The notes beneath the pieces are model-generated. The model ran no database searches, was not told the origin of the DNA, and was given only the letters and a program-made list of their open reading frames with translations. DNA of 64,000 bases from Paenibacillus algorifonticola (GTDB lineage: Bacteria > Bacillota > Bacilli > Paenibacillales > Paenibacillaceae), in assembly GCF_000971975.1 (NCBI RefSeq), contig NZ_LAQO01000026.1, forward strand, positions 83,202-147,201. The letters run 5' to 3'. The position numbers were made by a program, and so were the translations under genes. This document shows positions 7,786 to 16,981 of this stretch, piece after piece (within the stretch, counting starts at the first letter, position 1; the number at the start of each line of letters is the position of its first letter).

Positions 7786-10101
7786 ATGAAAGCAAGCATG
7801 AGAATTAAACAAGCGGCGCAAGCTTTCGCATTAGGCGAGGTTACACTGTTGGATGGGCCATTTAAGCATGCGATGGAAACGAATCGCCACTATCTTCTGG
7901 AGCTGGAGCCAGACAGACTGCTGGCTAGATTTAGAGAATACGCGGGCCTTGCGCCACGAGCGCCACAATATGGGGGCTGGGAAGCGGAGAGCTTGTCGGG
8001 ACATACGTTAGGCCATTATTTATCTGCGTGCTCGATGATGTATGCCTCTCTAGCGGAGGCAGAATTCAAGGAAAGAGTCGATTATATAACGGATGAGCTT
8101 GAGCTTTGCCAAAATAAGCATGGGGATGGTTATGTTTCGGGCATCCCGCGCGGCAAGGAGGTTTTCCACGAAGTCGCTTCCGGAAATATTCAATCGAAGG
8201 GATTTGATTTGAATGGGGCATGGGCACCCTTGTACACCCTGCATAAGTTATTTGCGGGACTGAGGGATGCATATAGATTAACAGGCAATGAGAAGGCGCT
8301 GGTTGTCGAAAGGAAGCTTGCCGACTGGGTCGAAGGCATTCTCGCGCCGCTGTCTACGGAGCAAATGGAAGAAATGATGATTTGCGAGTATGGCGGCATG
8401 AACGAGGTTTTAGCTGATCTTTATGTCGATACGAATGAATACAAATATTTAACGTTAGCCGAGAAATTTTGGCATAAGCTTGTCCTTGATCCGCTGGCTG
8501 AGCATGTGGACTGCTTGCCCGGAAAGCATGCGAATACACAAATTCCGAAGCTGATTGGACTAGCGAAGGAATATGAATGGACCAACGATGAGAAGCGCCG
8601 TGATACGGCTGAGTTTTTCTGGAACAGCGTCGTCCATCATCATTCCTATGCGAATGGCGGTAATAGCTTTGGCGAATATTTCGGCGATGCGGATTCCTTT
8701 AACGACAGGCTGGGACCACAAACGACGGAAACGTGCAACACCTACAATATGCTGAAGCTGACGAAGCATCTGTTTGAGTGGAAAGCATCCGCCGCGGAAG
8801 CCGATTATTATGAGCGGGCTATGTTTAATCATATCCTTGCGTCCCAAAATCCGCATTCTGGAGGCATGACGTACTATTTGTCGCTGGCAATGGGCGGGCA
8901 TAAAATTTTTGATGACAAGTTTGACGATTTCACATGCTGTATCGGCACTGGCATGGAAAGTCAAGCTAGCTATGGGAACGCGATTTATTTTAAAGGGGAA
9001 GACAAACTGTTTGTGAACCAGTTTATCCATTCTGAGCTGGCATGGACGGAAAAGGGCGTTACGCTGCTGCAGGAAACGGAGTATCCTTCGGACGATGTTA
9101 TACGGCTCAAGCTATCATGCGCGAAGCCTGTGCGGTTCAGCCTCAATATCCGCTATCCGGGCTGGGCAGAGCAAGGGGTTTCCATTGAAATCAATGGTGA
9201 AAAAGTAGCGGTTGACCAGTCTCCCGGCTCCTTTATCGCGATCAACCGCTTATGGATCGACGGGGACTTGATTCGTGTAGTTTTGCCGATGTCTCTAAGG
9301 CTGGAGGCTATGCCGGACAATGCCGATCGTGCAGCGATTTTTTATGGCCCTGTGCTGCTCGCTGGTGATCTGGGGTCCCATGATGATCCCCATGCTTCCG
9401 AGTTTCTTTATGCGCCTGTCTTGCTTGCGAAAGGGAAGCCGCTGGATACTTGGCTTGAAGCTGTGCCTGGGAAAAGCTTAGCTTTCCAAAGCAAAATGGT
9501 CGGTTATCCCCGCAATGTGGAGCTCGCGCCATTTTACCAAATGGTTGACCGTTCCTATACCGTGTATTGGGACCTGTTCACACCTGATGGTTGGGCGATA
9601 GCGGAAGCGGATTACAGGAAAGTGATGGAAAAGATGAAGAGGCTGGAGCAATGCACGATTGATTATGCGCAGCCGGGAGAAATGCAGCCGGAGCGCGACC
9701 ATGATTTTCAAGGCGACAGCTCGACTCGCGTCGGCATGTTAAACCGCAGGCCATTCCGCATGGCAGGTCAAGGCGGCTGGTTCTCGTTTGACTTGAAGGT
9801 TAAGCCCGAAAGTGAAATGATGCTGGTCGTGACTTATACGTCTGCTCAAGAGATGCCTAATTGTGAGTTTGATGTATTACTAAATGGTGAGCTGCTGGCA
9901 GAGGTTCAGGAAGGCTTTACGGAGGAGGATAAGTTCTATAATGTGAACTTCCCGCTACCTTCTGCAGCACTAGCTGGCACTGAGAAGGTCACCGTTATGT
10001 TTCAAGCTAAGGAAGGTAAACGCGTTCGCCGCGTATTTGGCCTTAGAATAGTGGACAGCGAGCAGTATAAGCAGCTAGGCGTACAAAGCGACTCTATTTA
10101 A
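7786..10101 (+). CDS. GH127-family beta-L-arabinofuranosidase-like protein (DUF1680), long form
   Basis: About 771 residues, no signal peptide, so probably cytoplasmic. ATG 7786 is preceded by AAGGGTGA; GTG 7774, overlapping the permease stop, is an alternative. Counting from 7774, Glu319 and Cys321 (TTETCNTY) and the pair Cys388-Cys389 (DFTCCIGT) match the Zn-binding Glu and Cys ligands and nucleophile Cys of HypBA1 (Glu338, Cys340, Cys417, Cys418), and Glu301 may match Glu322. An (alpha/alpha)6 barrel is expected to about residue 420, followed by beta domains; the last 130 residues resemble the C-terminal domains of the DUF4986/DUF6805 type. Members remove beta-L-arabinofuranose, as found on hydroxyproline. 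Substrate here is inferred from neighbours: the importer upstream and hydroxyproline genes downstream. Confidence 0.85.
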   Translation: MKASMRIKQAAQAFALGEVTLLDGPFKHAMETNRHYLLELEPDRLLARFREYAGLAPRAPQYGGWEAESLSGHTLGHYLSACSMMYASLAEAEFKERVDYITDELELCQNKHGDGYVSGIPRGKEVFHEVASGNIQSKGFDLNGAWAPLYTLHKLFAGLRDAYRLTGNEKALVVERKLADWVEGILAPLSTEQMEEMMICEYGGMNEVLADLYVDTNEYKYLTLAEKFWHKLVLDPLAEHVDCLPGKHANTQIPKLIGLAKEYEWTNDEKRRDTAEFFWNSVVHHHSYANGGNSFGEYFGDADSFNDRLGPQTTETCNTYNMLKLTKHLFEWKASAAEADYYERAMFNHILASQNPHSGGMTYYLSLAMGGHKIFDDKFDDFTCCIGTGMESQASYGNAIYFKGEDKLFVNQFIHSELAWTEKGVTLLQETEYPSDDVIRLKLSCAKPVRFSLNIRYPGWAEQGVSIEINGEKVAVDQSPGSFIAINRLWIDGDLIRVVLPMSLRLEAMPDNADRAAIFYGPVLLAGDLGSHDDPHASEFLYAPVLLAKGKPLDTWLEAVPGKSLAFQSKMVGYPRNVELAPFYQMVDRSYTVYWDLFTPDGWAIAEADYRKVMEKMKRLEQCTIDYAQPGEMQPERDHDFQGDSSTRVGMLNRRPFRMAGQGGWFSFDLKVKPESEMMLVVTYTSAQEMPNCEFDVLLNGELLAEVQEGFTEEDKFYNVNFPLPSAALAGTEKVTVMFQAKEGKRVRRVFGLRIVDSEQYKQLGVQSDSI

Positions 10102-10105
10102 AAGC

Positions 10106-10195
10106 GTGGTGAACAGGCGAAACGGCATGAAGAGATTGGACTGGATAAGCGATCGGAAGCCAATCTTTCATGTCGTGCAGCCGCTCTTTCACCAC
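10106..10195. other. Nested intercistronic stem-loop
   Basis: The 120-nt gap between the GH127 and peptidase genes folds on itself. Outer arms are GTGGTGAA (10106-10113) and TTCACCAC (10188-10195), and inner arms are CATGAAGAGATTGG (10126-10139) and CCAATCTTTCATG (10160-10172, one bulge). There is no T run, so it is not a standard terminator; an RNA processing or stability element is possible. Confidence 0.45.
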
Positions 10196-10227
10196 CCATT
10201 TAATTATGCAGAGGGAGCGTGAAGCAA

Positions 10228-11298
10228 ATGGAAGCCCAGCGGCTCAAGAGGGTTAGGGAACAGCTGGAACGAGAGCAGTTAGATGGGATATTGATTGCAA
10301 GTCCATTCAATCGAAGATATTTGACCGGATTTACGGGTACAGCAGGATTTGTGGCGATTACGAAGGATCAAGCGCTGCTTATCACTGATTTTCGCTATAC
10401 GCGTCAAGCGACGCAGCAGGCGATTGAATACGAGGTTATTCAGTATGCAGGCAAGCCATTCAAGCTTATTCGGGAAAGACTAGACGCTGCCGGAGTCCGA
10501 AAGCTCGGGTTTGAGAAAAATCATGTGACATTGGCAGGCTATGAAGCCTACGAGGAGTCTTTTAACGGACTCGAACTCGTCCCGACCCAAAATATCGTTG
10601 AAAAGCTGCGCGGCATTAAAGATGAGCGGGAGCAAGGGTACATTCGCAAGGCGATCGACATTACGGAAAAAGCGTTTGAACATATTTTAGGCGTGATGAA
10701 GCCCGGTATATCTGAAAAGGACGTATCCGCTGAGCTCGAATATTTTATGCGTAAAAATGGGGCCACCTCATCGGCTTACGCTACGATTGTAGCCTCCGGC
10801 GAACGCTCAGCCTTGCCGCATGGGCTCGCTAGCGAGAAGCTGCTGGGAACGAACGAATTCGTTACCCTTGATTTTGGAGCGAGCTATGAAGGTTATTGCT
10901 CTGATTTAACCCGAACGGTGTTTATTGGCAAGCCGGAAGAGCGGCATAAAGAAATTTATAAAATTGTATTGGAAGCGAATGAGACCACCTTAAACGGACT
11001 AAAGCCAGGCATGACGGGTAAAGAGGGCGACTCGCTCGGCAGGGACTGCATTGCTGGCTACGGGTATGGCGAATATTTTGGCCATGGGCTCGGCCATGCC
11101 TTCGGCTTAGAAATTCATGAATGGATGGGATTTTCTCAGAAGTCGGATGATGTTTTAGCGCCCGGCATGATTTTGACCGTCGAGCCTGGCATTTATATTC
11201 CTGATTTTGGAGGCGTCCGAATCGAGGATGACATTTTGATCACAGACACAGGCATTGAAGTGCTGACGAAGTCAAATAAGGAATTAATAGTTTTGTAA
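10228..11298 (+). CDS. M24-family aminopeptidase P / prolidase-like metallopeptidase
   Basis: Cytoplasmic peptidase of about 356 residues that should cleave X-Pro or X-Hyp bonds. ATG 10228 lies 10 nt after GAGGGAG; GTG 10219 is too close to that site. A creatinase-like N-terminal domain covers residues 1-125, then the pita-bread catalytic domain with the five dinuclear metal ligands (numbered from 10219): Asp218 (TLDFG), Asp229 (CSDLTR), His293 (GHGLGHAF), Glu322 (VEPGIY) and Glu336 (RIEDD). Substrate-site His201 (LPHG) is also present. It lies between an arabinofuranosidase and the hydroxyproline dehydrogenase gene, so release of free hydroxyproline from imported peptides is the natural role. 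General proline-peptide turnover is the alternative. Confidence 0.9.
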   Translation: MEAQRLKRVREQLEREQLDGILIASPFNRRYLTGFTGTAGFVAITKDQALLITDFRYTRQATQQAIEYEVIQYAGKPFKLIRERLDAAGVRKLGFEKNHVTLAGYEAYEESFNGLELVPTQNIVEKLRGIKDEREQGYIRKAIDITEKAFEHILGVMKPGISEKDVSAELEYFMRKNGATSSAYATIVASGERSALPHGLASEKLLGTNEFVTLDFGASYEGYCSDLTRTVFIGKPEERHKEIYKIVLEANETTLNGLKPGMTGKEGDSLGRDCIAGYGYGEYFGHGLGHAFGLEIHEWMGFSQKSDDVLAPGMILTVEPGIYIPDFGGVRIEDDILITDTGIEVLTKSNKELIVL

Positions 11299-11320
11299 TT
11301 AGAAGGAAGTGATTGCGTCC

Positions 11321-12517
11321 ATGCATGCAGAATCTGCGGAAGTCGTCATCATTGGCGGAGGCATCATTGGGATGGCCATCGCCTATTATACGGCCAAATT
11401 AGGAATGGACGTTCTCGTTGTCGAGCGCGGGGAGATTGCGGGGGGAACCTCCTCCAAATGCGACGGCAATATTTTAGCGATTGATAAAGATCCCGGCTTC
11501 GACAGCCAAATGTCCTTGAAATCACAGCAATTAGTCGCAGAACTGGTGCGGGAGCTTGATGAGGAATTTGAGTATCGGGCACCCGGAAGCATTCTCGTCT
11601 GCGAGACGGAGGAAGAGATGCTCGCTGCTGAGCGCTGGGTTTCACGGCAAAAGCAGGCAGGGCTCCCGTTTCGTATGCTCGATCAGAAGGACTTGCGAGA
11701 TGAATGGCCCTATATGGCCGAGGATTTATTAGGCGGTTTAGAGTGTGCGACGGATTCAACGGTTAACCCCGTACTGCTAACCTACTCCTTGGCTGCAACC
11801 GCTCGCCGTCACGGTGCACGATTTCGAACGCATACAGCGGTTACGGCGGTTTTGCTCGATGAGAAGAGGAGAATTCGGGGAGTGGAGACAGCGGCAGGTA
11901 CGATTAAAGCGAAAATCGTCATTAATGCGGCTGGCGTATGGTCTAAGCCTATTGGACAGATGGTAGGCATCGATATTCCGATTGAACCGCGAAAAGGCCA
12001 TATATTAGTCGCTGCCCGCTCAGCCAACATTGGGAAACGCAAAGTCATGGAATTCGGCTATTTAATTAGCAAGTTTGGCGGGAAGCGCCAAGTAGATCCC
12101 AAGTTCGAAGCGTACGGTATCGCCCTCGTTTTCGAACCAACCGCATCCCAAAACTTTTTAATCGGATCGAGCCGTCAATTTGCAGGCATGGACACCCGTG
12201 TTGATCAAGAGGTCATTCGCCTTATTGCGCAAAGGGCGATCCGCTTTTTTCCGGTCATCGAACATATTCCGATGCTTCGAACGTACGCTGGCCTAAGGCC
12301 ATGGACAGCCGATCATTTGCCTATCGTTTCACCTATTGACGAAATACCTGGCTTTTATGTAGCAGCCGGCCATGAAGGGGACGGAATAAGCCTCGCCGCA
12401 GTTACAGGGAAAGTCATCAGTGAAATGTTAAGCGGAGCCGCAACCTGCATTCCGGTCGAGCCGCTGCGCTATGACCGATTCCGCCGTGGCGGCGTTCATC
12501 AGGAGGTCGTTCTATGA
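11321..12517 (+). CDS. FAD-dependent DAO-family oxidoreductase, D-hydroxyproline dehydrogenase beta-like
   Basis: About 398 residues of the DAO fold. The Rossmann motif IIGGGIIGMA opens the protein and the second FAD motif (GHEGDGI) is near the end. The ATG at 11321 sits about 8 nt after AGGAAGTGAT; an upstream GTG (11309) is too close to that site. Relatives are HcnC/OoxB and the beta subunit of heteromeric D-hydroxyproline or dye-linked proline dehydrogenases, which oxidise the imino acid ring. The BFD-like, gamma and alpha partners are encoded 5 kb downstream (17191-19027). The next gene is a hydroxyproline epimerase type and overlaps by 4 nt. Expected reaction: cis-4-hydroxy-D-proline to delta1-pyrroline-4-hydroxy-2-carboxylate. 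Glycine or sarcosine oxidase-like activity is less likely here. Confidence 0.85.
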   Translation: MHAESAEVVIIGGGIIGMAIAYYTAKLGMDVLVVERGEIAGGTSSKCDGNILAIDKDPGFDSQMSLKSQQLVAELVRELDEEFEYRAPGSILVCETEEEMLAAERWVSRQKQAGLPFRMLDQKDLRDEWPYMAEDLLGGLECATDSTVNPVLLTYSLAATARRHGARFRTHTAVTAVLLDEKRRIRGVETAAGTIKAKIVINAAGVWSKPIGQMVGIDIPIEPRKGHILVAARSANIGKRKVMEFGYLISKFGGKRQVDPKFEAYGIALVFEPTASQNFLIGSSRQFAGMDTRVDQEVIRLIAQRAIRFFPVIEHIPMLRTYAGLRPWTADHLPIVSPIDEIPGFYVAAGHEGDGISLAAVTGKVISEMLSGAATCIPVEPLRYDRFRRGGVHQEVVL

Positions 12518-13515
12518 AGCTTACCAAAATGGTGACCACCATCGATACCCATACGGGAGGCAACCCGACCCGAACGGTTACGAGCGGGGCACCGGTGCTG
12601 ATCGGAAGCACGATGACAGAGAAGATGGTATACATGTCCGAGCATTTTGACCATTTTCGTAAAGCGTTGATGTTCGAGCCCCGGGGCCATGAAGTGATGT
12701 CCGGTTGTATTTTAACTCCACCGTGTGATAAAACGGCCGACATCGGCGTTGTTTTTATTGAGACGGGCGGCTATTTGCCGATGTGCGGGCATGATACGAT
12801 TGGCCTTTGCACGGCGCTGATCGAGGGTGGGATTTATCCCGAGAGCAAAAATGTAATCAGGCTGGACACGCCAGCAGGACTCGTGGAAGCCCATCTTGAC
12901 ATTGCTCAGGGAAAAGTGAGAGAAGTGACGTTCACCAACATTGCTTCTTTTTTGTACAAAAAAGATGTCCGGCTCCATGTCGAGGGGATTGGTGAAATTT
13001 CCGTTGATATTGCGTATGGCGGCAATTTTTACGGTTTGGTGGATGCGCGTCCGCTTCATTTGCCCCTGGTGCCGAATCGGGCTTCGGAAATCGTACGCTT
13101 GGCGATCAAAATTCGGGATGCGATTAACCAAAGCATCGAAGTGGTACATCCCGAAATTGCGGTCATTCGAGGACTTACCCACATTGAATTCTACAGCGAT
13201 CCGGTATCGCCTGCTGCACATTGCCGCAATACGGTCGTTGTGCCTCCGGGAGGGATTGACCGTTCGCCATGCGGGACAGGAACCTCGGCAAAGGTAGCTG
13301 TGCTGCATGCCAAGGGAGAACTTTCCAAGGAGCAGGAGTTTGTCCATGAAAGCATCGTAGGCTCCGTGTTCCGGGCTAAAATTTTGCAGGAGACAGCGGT
13401 AGGCGGCTTGCCAGCCGTCATCCCGCAAATATCAGGGTCAGCCTGGGTAACAGGCTTTCACCAGTTTGTTTTCCACGATCAGGATGAGCTCGGGAGCGGA
13501 TTTTTTTTACTCTAA
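12514..13515 (+). CDS. 4-hydroxyproline 2-epimerase (proline racemase superfamily, Cys/Cys)
   Basis: A 333-residue cytoplasmic enzyme with AGGAGGT before the ATG and a 4-nt ATGA overlap with the dehydrogenase gene. Both catalytic cysteines are present: Cys91 in PMCGHDTIG and Cys253 in DRSPCGTG. This Cys/Cys pair is shared by proline racemase and 4-hydroxyproline epimerase, while trans-3-hydroxyproline dehydratases carry Thr at the second position. Context decides for the epimerase: it would convert trans-4-hydroxy-L-proline to cis-4-hydroxy-D-proline, the substrate of the dehydrogenase on either side. It is followed 35 nt later by a divergent paralogue. Confidence 0.88.
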   Translation: MKLTKMVTTIDTHTGGNPTRTVTSGAPVLIGSTMTEKMVYMSEHFDHFRKALMFEPRGHEVMSGCILTPPCDKTADIGVVFIETGGYLPMCGHDTIGLCTALIEGGIYPESKNVIRLDTPAGLVEAHLDIAQGKVREVTFTNIASFLYKKDVRLHVEGIGEISVDIAYGGNFYGLVDARPLHLPLVPNRASEIVRLAIKIRDAINQSIEVVHPEIAVIRGLTHIEFYSDPVSPAAHCRNTVVVPPGGIDRSPCGTGTSAKVAVLHAKGELSKEQEFVHESIVGSVFRAKILQETAVGGLPAVIPQISGSAWVTGFHQFVFHDQDELGSGFFLL

Positions 13516-13550
13516 TTCTACTCTAATGATGGTTTGACGGAGGCTTGGAT

Positions 13551-14552
13551 ATGGAAATCAACAAATGGTATGCAGCGATTGATACACATTCCGGCGGGGA
13601 GCCTCTTCGCATCCTAACAGGCGGGCTGCCGCAAATGGCAGGCGCCTCTCAACAAGCTAAATCTTTATTTTTCAAGCAACATCATGATTCCGTAAGGAAA
13701 CTGCTTATGGCTGAACCGCGAGGGCATTACGGTATGACAGGCGCAATCGTTACAGCTCCTGTATCGGAGGAGGCCCTGTTCGGCTTGTTGTTTCTGAATC
13801 AGGAAGGACTTGCGGCTATAAGCGGGCATGGGATCTTTGCGGTAGTAACAGCATGGGTTGCGACTGGACAACTGGATGCGGCTATTGCAGCTGGCGGTAT
13901 TTCAATCGATTGCCCGGCGGGAACGGTTAATGCATTCGCGAGCTGCGAAGGACAGGAGGTACGATCAGTCTCCTTTCACAATGTTCCTAGTTTTGTGTAT
14001 GCGGAATCCCTTGCATTGAGCATCCAAGACATTGAAATCCTTGTCGATGTTGCTTTCAGCGGGGAGTTTTATGCGGTTGTCGATGCTGCCGGACTTGGGG
14101 ATAGACGGTCAATCCCCGAGCTTCAAGCATATGGAGGGTTAATCCGCAAAGCCATTGAAGCACAACTTGAGGTTAAGCATCCGCTGCTGGAAGGGATTAC
14201 AGGCATTCATGGCGTGTTCTTTTACGAAAAGGATGAGAGCGATTCGGTGAATCCGGTCTATCGCAGCTGGTCCATATTTGCTGGCGAACAGCTTGATCGC
14301 TCTCCCGGAGGAGCGGGGGCCTGCGCCCATATGACGGTTTTAAACCATAAGGGGTCTCTTCACCAAGGGCAGCAGGTTATTTATGAAGGCATAGCCGGTA
14401 CGCGTGCAAATGGCAGCGTGGAGGAGGAAATATGTGCGTTCGGGTATAAAGCCGTCATTCCAAAGCTTACAGGAAGTGCTTATGTGCTAGGCTTTATGAA
14501 TTTTGTGCTTGATCCTAGCGATCCGCTGGCCGATGGATTTGTTCTGTACTAG
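13551..14552 (+). CDS. Proline racemase-superfamily paralogue with Ser/Gly at the catalytic positions
   Basis: A 333-residue paralogue of the preceding epimerase, starting at ATG 13551 with GGAGG 7 nt upstream (TTG 13545 is too close). The two catalytic Cys positions read Ser91 (AISGHG) and Gly253 (DRSPGGAG), at exactly the same numbering as Cys91 and Cys253 of the neighbour; the codons are AGC and GGA. The rest of the fold motifs (DTHSGGEP at the N-terminus, EPRGH, HPLLEGITG) is kept and the frame is intact, so it is not simply a decayed copy. A two-base racemase mechanism is not possible with these residues. It may be a dehydratase or epimerase on another hydroxyproline isomer, a partner of the active copy, or inactive. 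Confidence 0.8.
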   Translation: MEINKWYAAIDTHSGGEPLRILTGGLPQMAGASQQAKSLFFKQHHDSVRKLLMAEPRGHYGMTGAIVTAPVSEEALFGLLFLNQEGLAAISGHGIFAVVTAWVATGQLDAAIAAGGISIDCPAGTVNAFASCEGQEVRSVSFHNVPSFVYAESLALSIQDIEILVDVAFSGEFYAVVDAAGLGDRRSIPELQAYGGLIRKAIEAQLEVKHPLLEGITGIHGVFFYEKDESDSVNPVYRSWSIFAGEQLDRSPGGAGACAHMTVLNHKGSLHQGQQVIYEGIAGTRANGSVEEEICAFGYKAVIPKLTGSAYVLGFMNFVLDPSDPLADGFVLY

Positions 14553-14599
14553 GATATGAAAAATCTAAACGATTAACATTCGAGAGGAGCAATTTTGAA

Positions 14600-15487
14600 A
14601 TGGCAAAATTTGAAGGTGTCTATGTGGCAATCGTTACCCCTTTTACCCCTTCCTATGAACTCGACTATAAACGTTTGACAGAGCACTGCGATTGGCTTAT
14701 CTCCAATGGCGTACATGGGCTTGTTCCCACAGGATCACTTGGCGAATACGCAACGATGAGCAATGAGGAACGCGCAAAGGTAGTGGAAACGGTTATAGAA
14801 GCTGCAGCAGGGCGGGTGCCCGTCATTGTTGGTTCCGCAGCGCCTTCTACGAAGCAGGCGGTCGCATGGGTACAGCATGCCAAAGATTCGGGTGCGGCAG
14901 GGGTTATGGCGCTGCCACCTATCAATTACAAGCCGCTTGAGCATGAAGTTATCGCTCACTACGAAGCGTTGAATGAGGTTGGCCTTCCGATTGTAGCGTA
15001 CAACAATCCTCATGATTATAAAGTAGATTTGACGCCGCAGTTTCTTGCGAAGCTATCCAAATTCGACAATATTGTTGCGGTAAAAGAGTTCTCCGGCGAC
15101 ATACGCCGCGTACATGATATTTTGGCCCAAACCGATTTGGAGGTCATGATTGGGGTAGATGACTTAGCGATGGAAGGTCCGCTGTTTGGCGCAACAGGCT
15201 GGATTTCCGGTGTGCCTAATGCGCTGCCGAGGGAGGGCGCCCAGCTGTTTAATCTGGCTAGACAAGGGAAAATTCAAGAAGCCAGCGCACTTTACCGTCG
15301 TCTGCTGCCTTTGTTCCATATGGATGCCAGCCCGCAGCTCGTTCAATCGATCAAATATATGATGGAGCTGGCTGGTTTCCCGGTCGGGCCTACACGTCCG
15401 CCGCGCCTTGCTTTGCCAGAAGCGGATTACGAGCTCATTAGAGAAGCCTTTGAATACGCGGTTAGACCTAATCAGCCAGCAAACTAA
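14600..15487 (+). CDS. DHDPS-family lyase, likely pyrroline-4-hydroxy-2-carboxylate deaminase
   Basis: A 295-residue (beta/alpha)8-barrel of the dihydrodipicolinate synthase / N-acetylneuraminate lyase superfamily. The Schiff-base Lys162 (VAVKEFSGD) and the catalytic Tyr134 (IVAYNNP) are present, and the GTSGE-type loop reads TGSLGEY. AGAGGAG lies 10 nt before the ATG. Placed between the epimerases and a semialdehyde dehydrogenase, it fits the step that dehydrates and deaminates delta1-pyrroline-4-hydroxy-2-carboxylate to 2-oxoglutarate semialdehyde. A housekeeping DapA role is unlikely because the neighbours are catabolic, but family membership alone would not exclude it. Confidence 0.86.
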   Translation: MAKFEGVYVAIVTPFTPSYELDYKRLTEHCDWLISNGVHGLVPTGSLGEYATMSNEERAKVVETVIEAAAGRVPVIVGSAAPSTKQAVAWVQHAKDSGAAGVMALPPINYKPLEHEVIAHYEALNEVGLPIVAYNNPHDYKVDLTPQFLAKLSKFDNIVAVKEFSGDIRRVHDILAQTDLEVMIGVDDLAMEGPLFGATGWISGVPNALPREGAQLFNLARQGKIQEASALYRRLLPLFHMDASPQLVQSIKYMMELAGFPVGPTRPPRLALPEADYELIREAFEYAVRPNQPAN

Positions 15488-15541
15488 AGGAACAGTGTGA
15501 GTAGAGTAGCCTAGTCTAATCCGAACAGGAGGGATTGCAAA

Positions 15542-16981
15542 ATGGTTAGCAGTCGAAATTGGATCGGAGGCGAGTGGATTACGCCTGCTGCAGGCGAGTC
15601 TATCGTTATAAATCCATCGAACATGAAAGAGGAGGTTGGCGTTCTCCATCTTTCTGACCAGTCGCATGTCATACAGGCGGAGCAGGCAGCGCGTAAAGCG
15701 TTTGAAGCATGGTCTCATTTAACAGGTGCCGCTCGAGCAGAGCATTTGTATAAGCTTGCTGCCGCACTGGAATCCAAGCTTGCTGAGGTGGCAAACCTTG
15801 CAAGCTTGGAAATGGGCAAACCGATTACGGAAATGCGCGGCGAAGTGATGCGGGGAGTGAATTTGCTCCGTTATTACGCGGCGGAAGGCGTCCGCGCCAA
15901 TGGGGTTGTTATACCTTCAAGTGAGCCTAACGTTTTGCAGCATACGAAAAAGGTTCCTCTAGGTGTCGTGGGTATTATTACCCCATGGAATTTTCCAGTT
16001 GCCATCCCCATTTGGAAAATCGCGCCTGCGCTTATTTGTGGCAACACCGTTATATGGAAGCCAGCGGAGTTTGCCTCCTTAACGGCAACGAAGCTCATTG
16101 AGGTTTTTGCAGAGGCGGGGCTTCCTTCCGGCGTCATCAATCTCGTCATTGGCAAGGGCAGCCAAATCGGAGATGTATTGCTGGAGCAAATTCCGCTGGA
16201 CGCGGTAAGCTTTACAGGCTCTACTTCAATAGGCACGCATATCGCCCAACTCTGCGCCAAGCGAAATATTAAATATCAGACCGAAATGGGCGGGAAAAAT
16301 GCGGCTATTGTTCTAAAAGACGCTGATCTTGAAAAGACGGTTCCGCTCATTGTCAGCGGAGCCTTCCGTTCGGCAGGGCAGAAATGTACGGCAACGAGCC
16401 GAATTATCGTCGAATCGGGCATTTATGATTCGTTTACGAAAGCGCTCGGCACGGCGGTATCGCAAATTAAGCTGGCACCTGCTCTCGATCCTGCCGCTTA
16501 TTTAGGCCCCGTTGCTTCCGCAAGCCAGTATAAAACGGTCATGTCTTATGTTGATATGGCACAGAAGCAGGCGGATATTATTGCCCAAGGTCCAGCTGTA
16601 GCTGAAAAAAACGAGGGGTACTATATCCAGCCAATCGTTGCAGCAGGCTTGGACGCTGGGCATCCTCTCATTCAGGAAGAGGTTTTTGGACCAGTTGCAG
16701 CGCTGCTTCAGGCATCCGATTTCGAGGAGGCCATCGCTTTATGCAATCAATCTATTTTTGGGCTGAGCGCTTCGCTATTTACGCAAAATTTGTCCTACGC
16801 CCATCGGTTTTTGGACGAAGCGCAGGCAGGCATGGTTCGCGTAAATCAGGAAACGGCCGGCGTAGAATATCAGTCCCCATTCGGCGGAATGAAGCTTTCC
16901 AGCTCGCATTCGCGCGAACAAGGGCAAGCGGCCTTGGATTTCTATACCGAATTAAAAACATGCGCCATCCGTTATTTTTAA
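15542..16981 (+). CDS. Aldehyde dehydrogenase, likely 2-oxoglutarate semialdehyde dehydrogenase
   Basis: A 479-residue NAD(P)-dependent aldehyde dehydrogenase with Asn150 (TPWNFP), Glu248 (TEMGGKN) and the catalytic Cys282 (GQKCTATS); the cofactor loop is FTGSTSIG. Length and motifs are complete. AGGAGGG precedes the ATG. It would oxidise 2-oxoglutarate semialdehyde to 2-oxoglutarate, the last step of the hydroxyproline pathway, feeding carbon into the TCA cycle. The stop codon runs directly into a tandem 98-nt repeat. Confidence 0.88.
   Translation: MVSSRNWIGGEWITPAAGESIVINPSNMKEEVGVLHLSDQSHVIQAEQAARKAFEAWSHLTGAARAEHLYKLAAALESKLAEVANLASLEMGKPITEMRGEVMRGVNLLRYYAAEGVRANGVVIPSSEPNVLQHTKKVPLGVVGIITPWNFPVAIPIWKIAPALICGNTVIWKPAEFASLTATKLIEVFAEAGLPSGVINLVIGKGSQIGDVLLEQIPLDAVSFTGSTSIGTHIAQLCAKRNIKYQTEMGGKNAAIVLKDADLEKTVPLIVSGAFRSAGQKCTATSRIIVESGIYDSFTKALGTAVSQIKLAPALDPAAYLGPVASASQYKTVMSYVDMAQKQADIIAQGPAVAEKNEGYYIQPIVAAGLDAGHPLIQEEVFGPVAALLQASDFEEAIALCNQSIFGLSASLFTQNLSYAHRFLDEAQAGMVRVNQETAGVEYQSPFGGMKLSSSHSREQGQAALDFYTELKTCAIRYF

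Noticed and set aside
14600..15487. Assignment as housekeeping DapA
   Set aside because: The Lys and Tyr motifs fit the whole superfamily, but the neighbours are hydroxyproline catabolic genes and no lysine biosynthesis gene is near.
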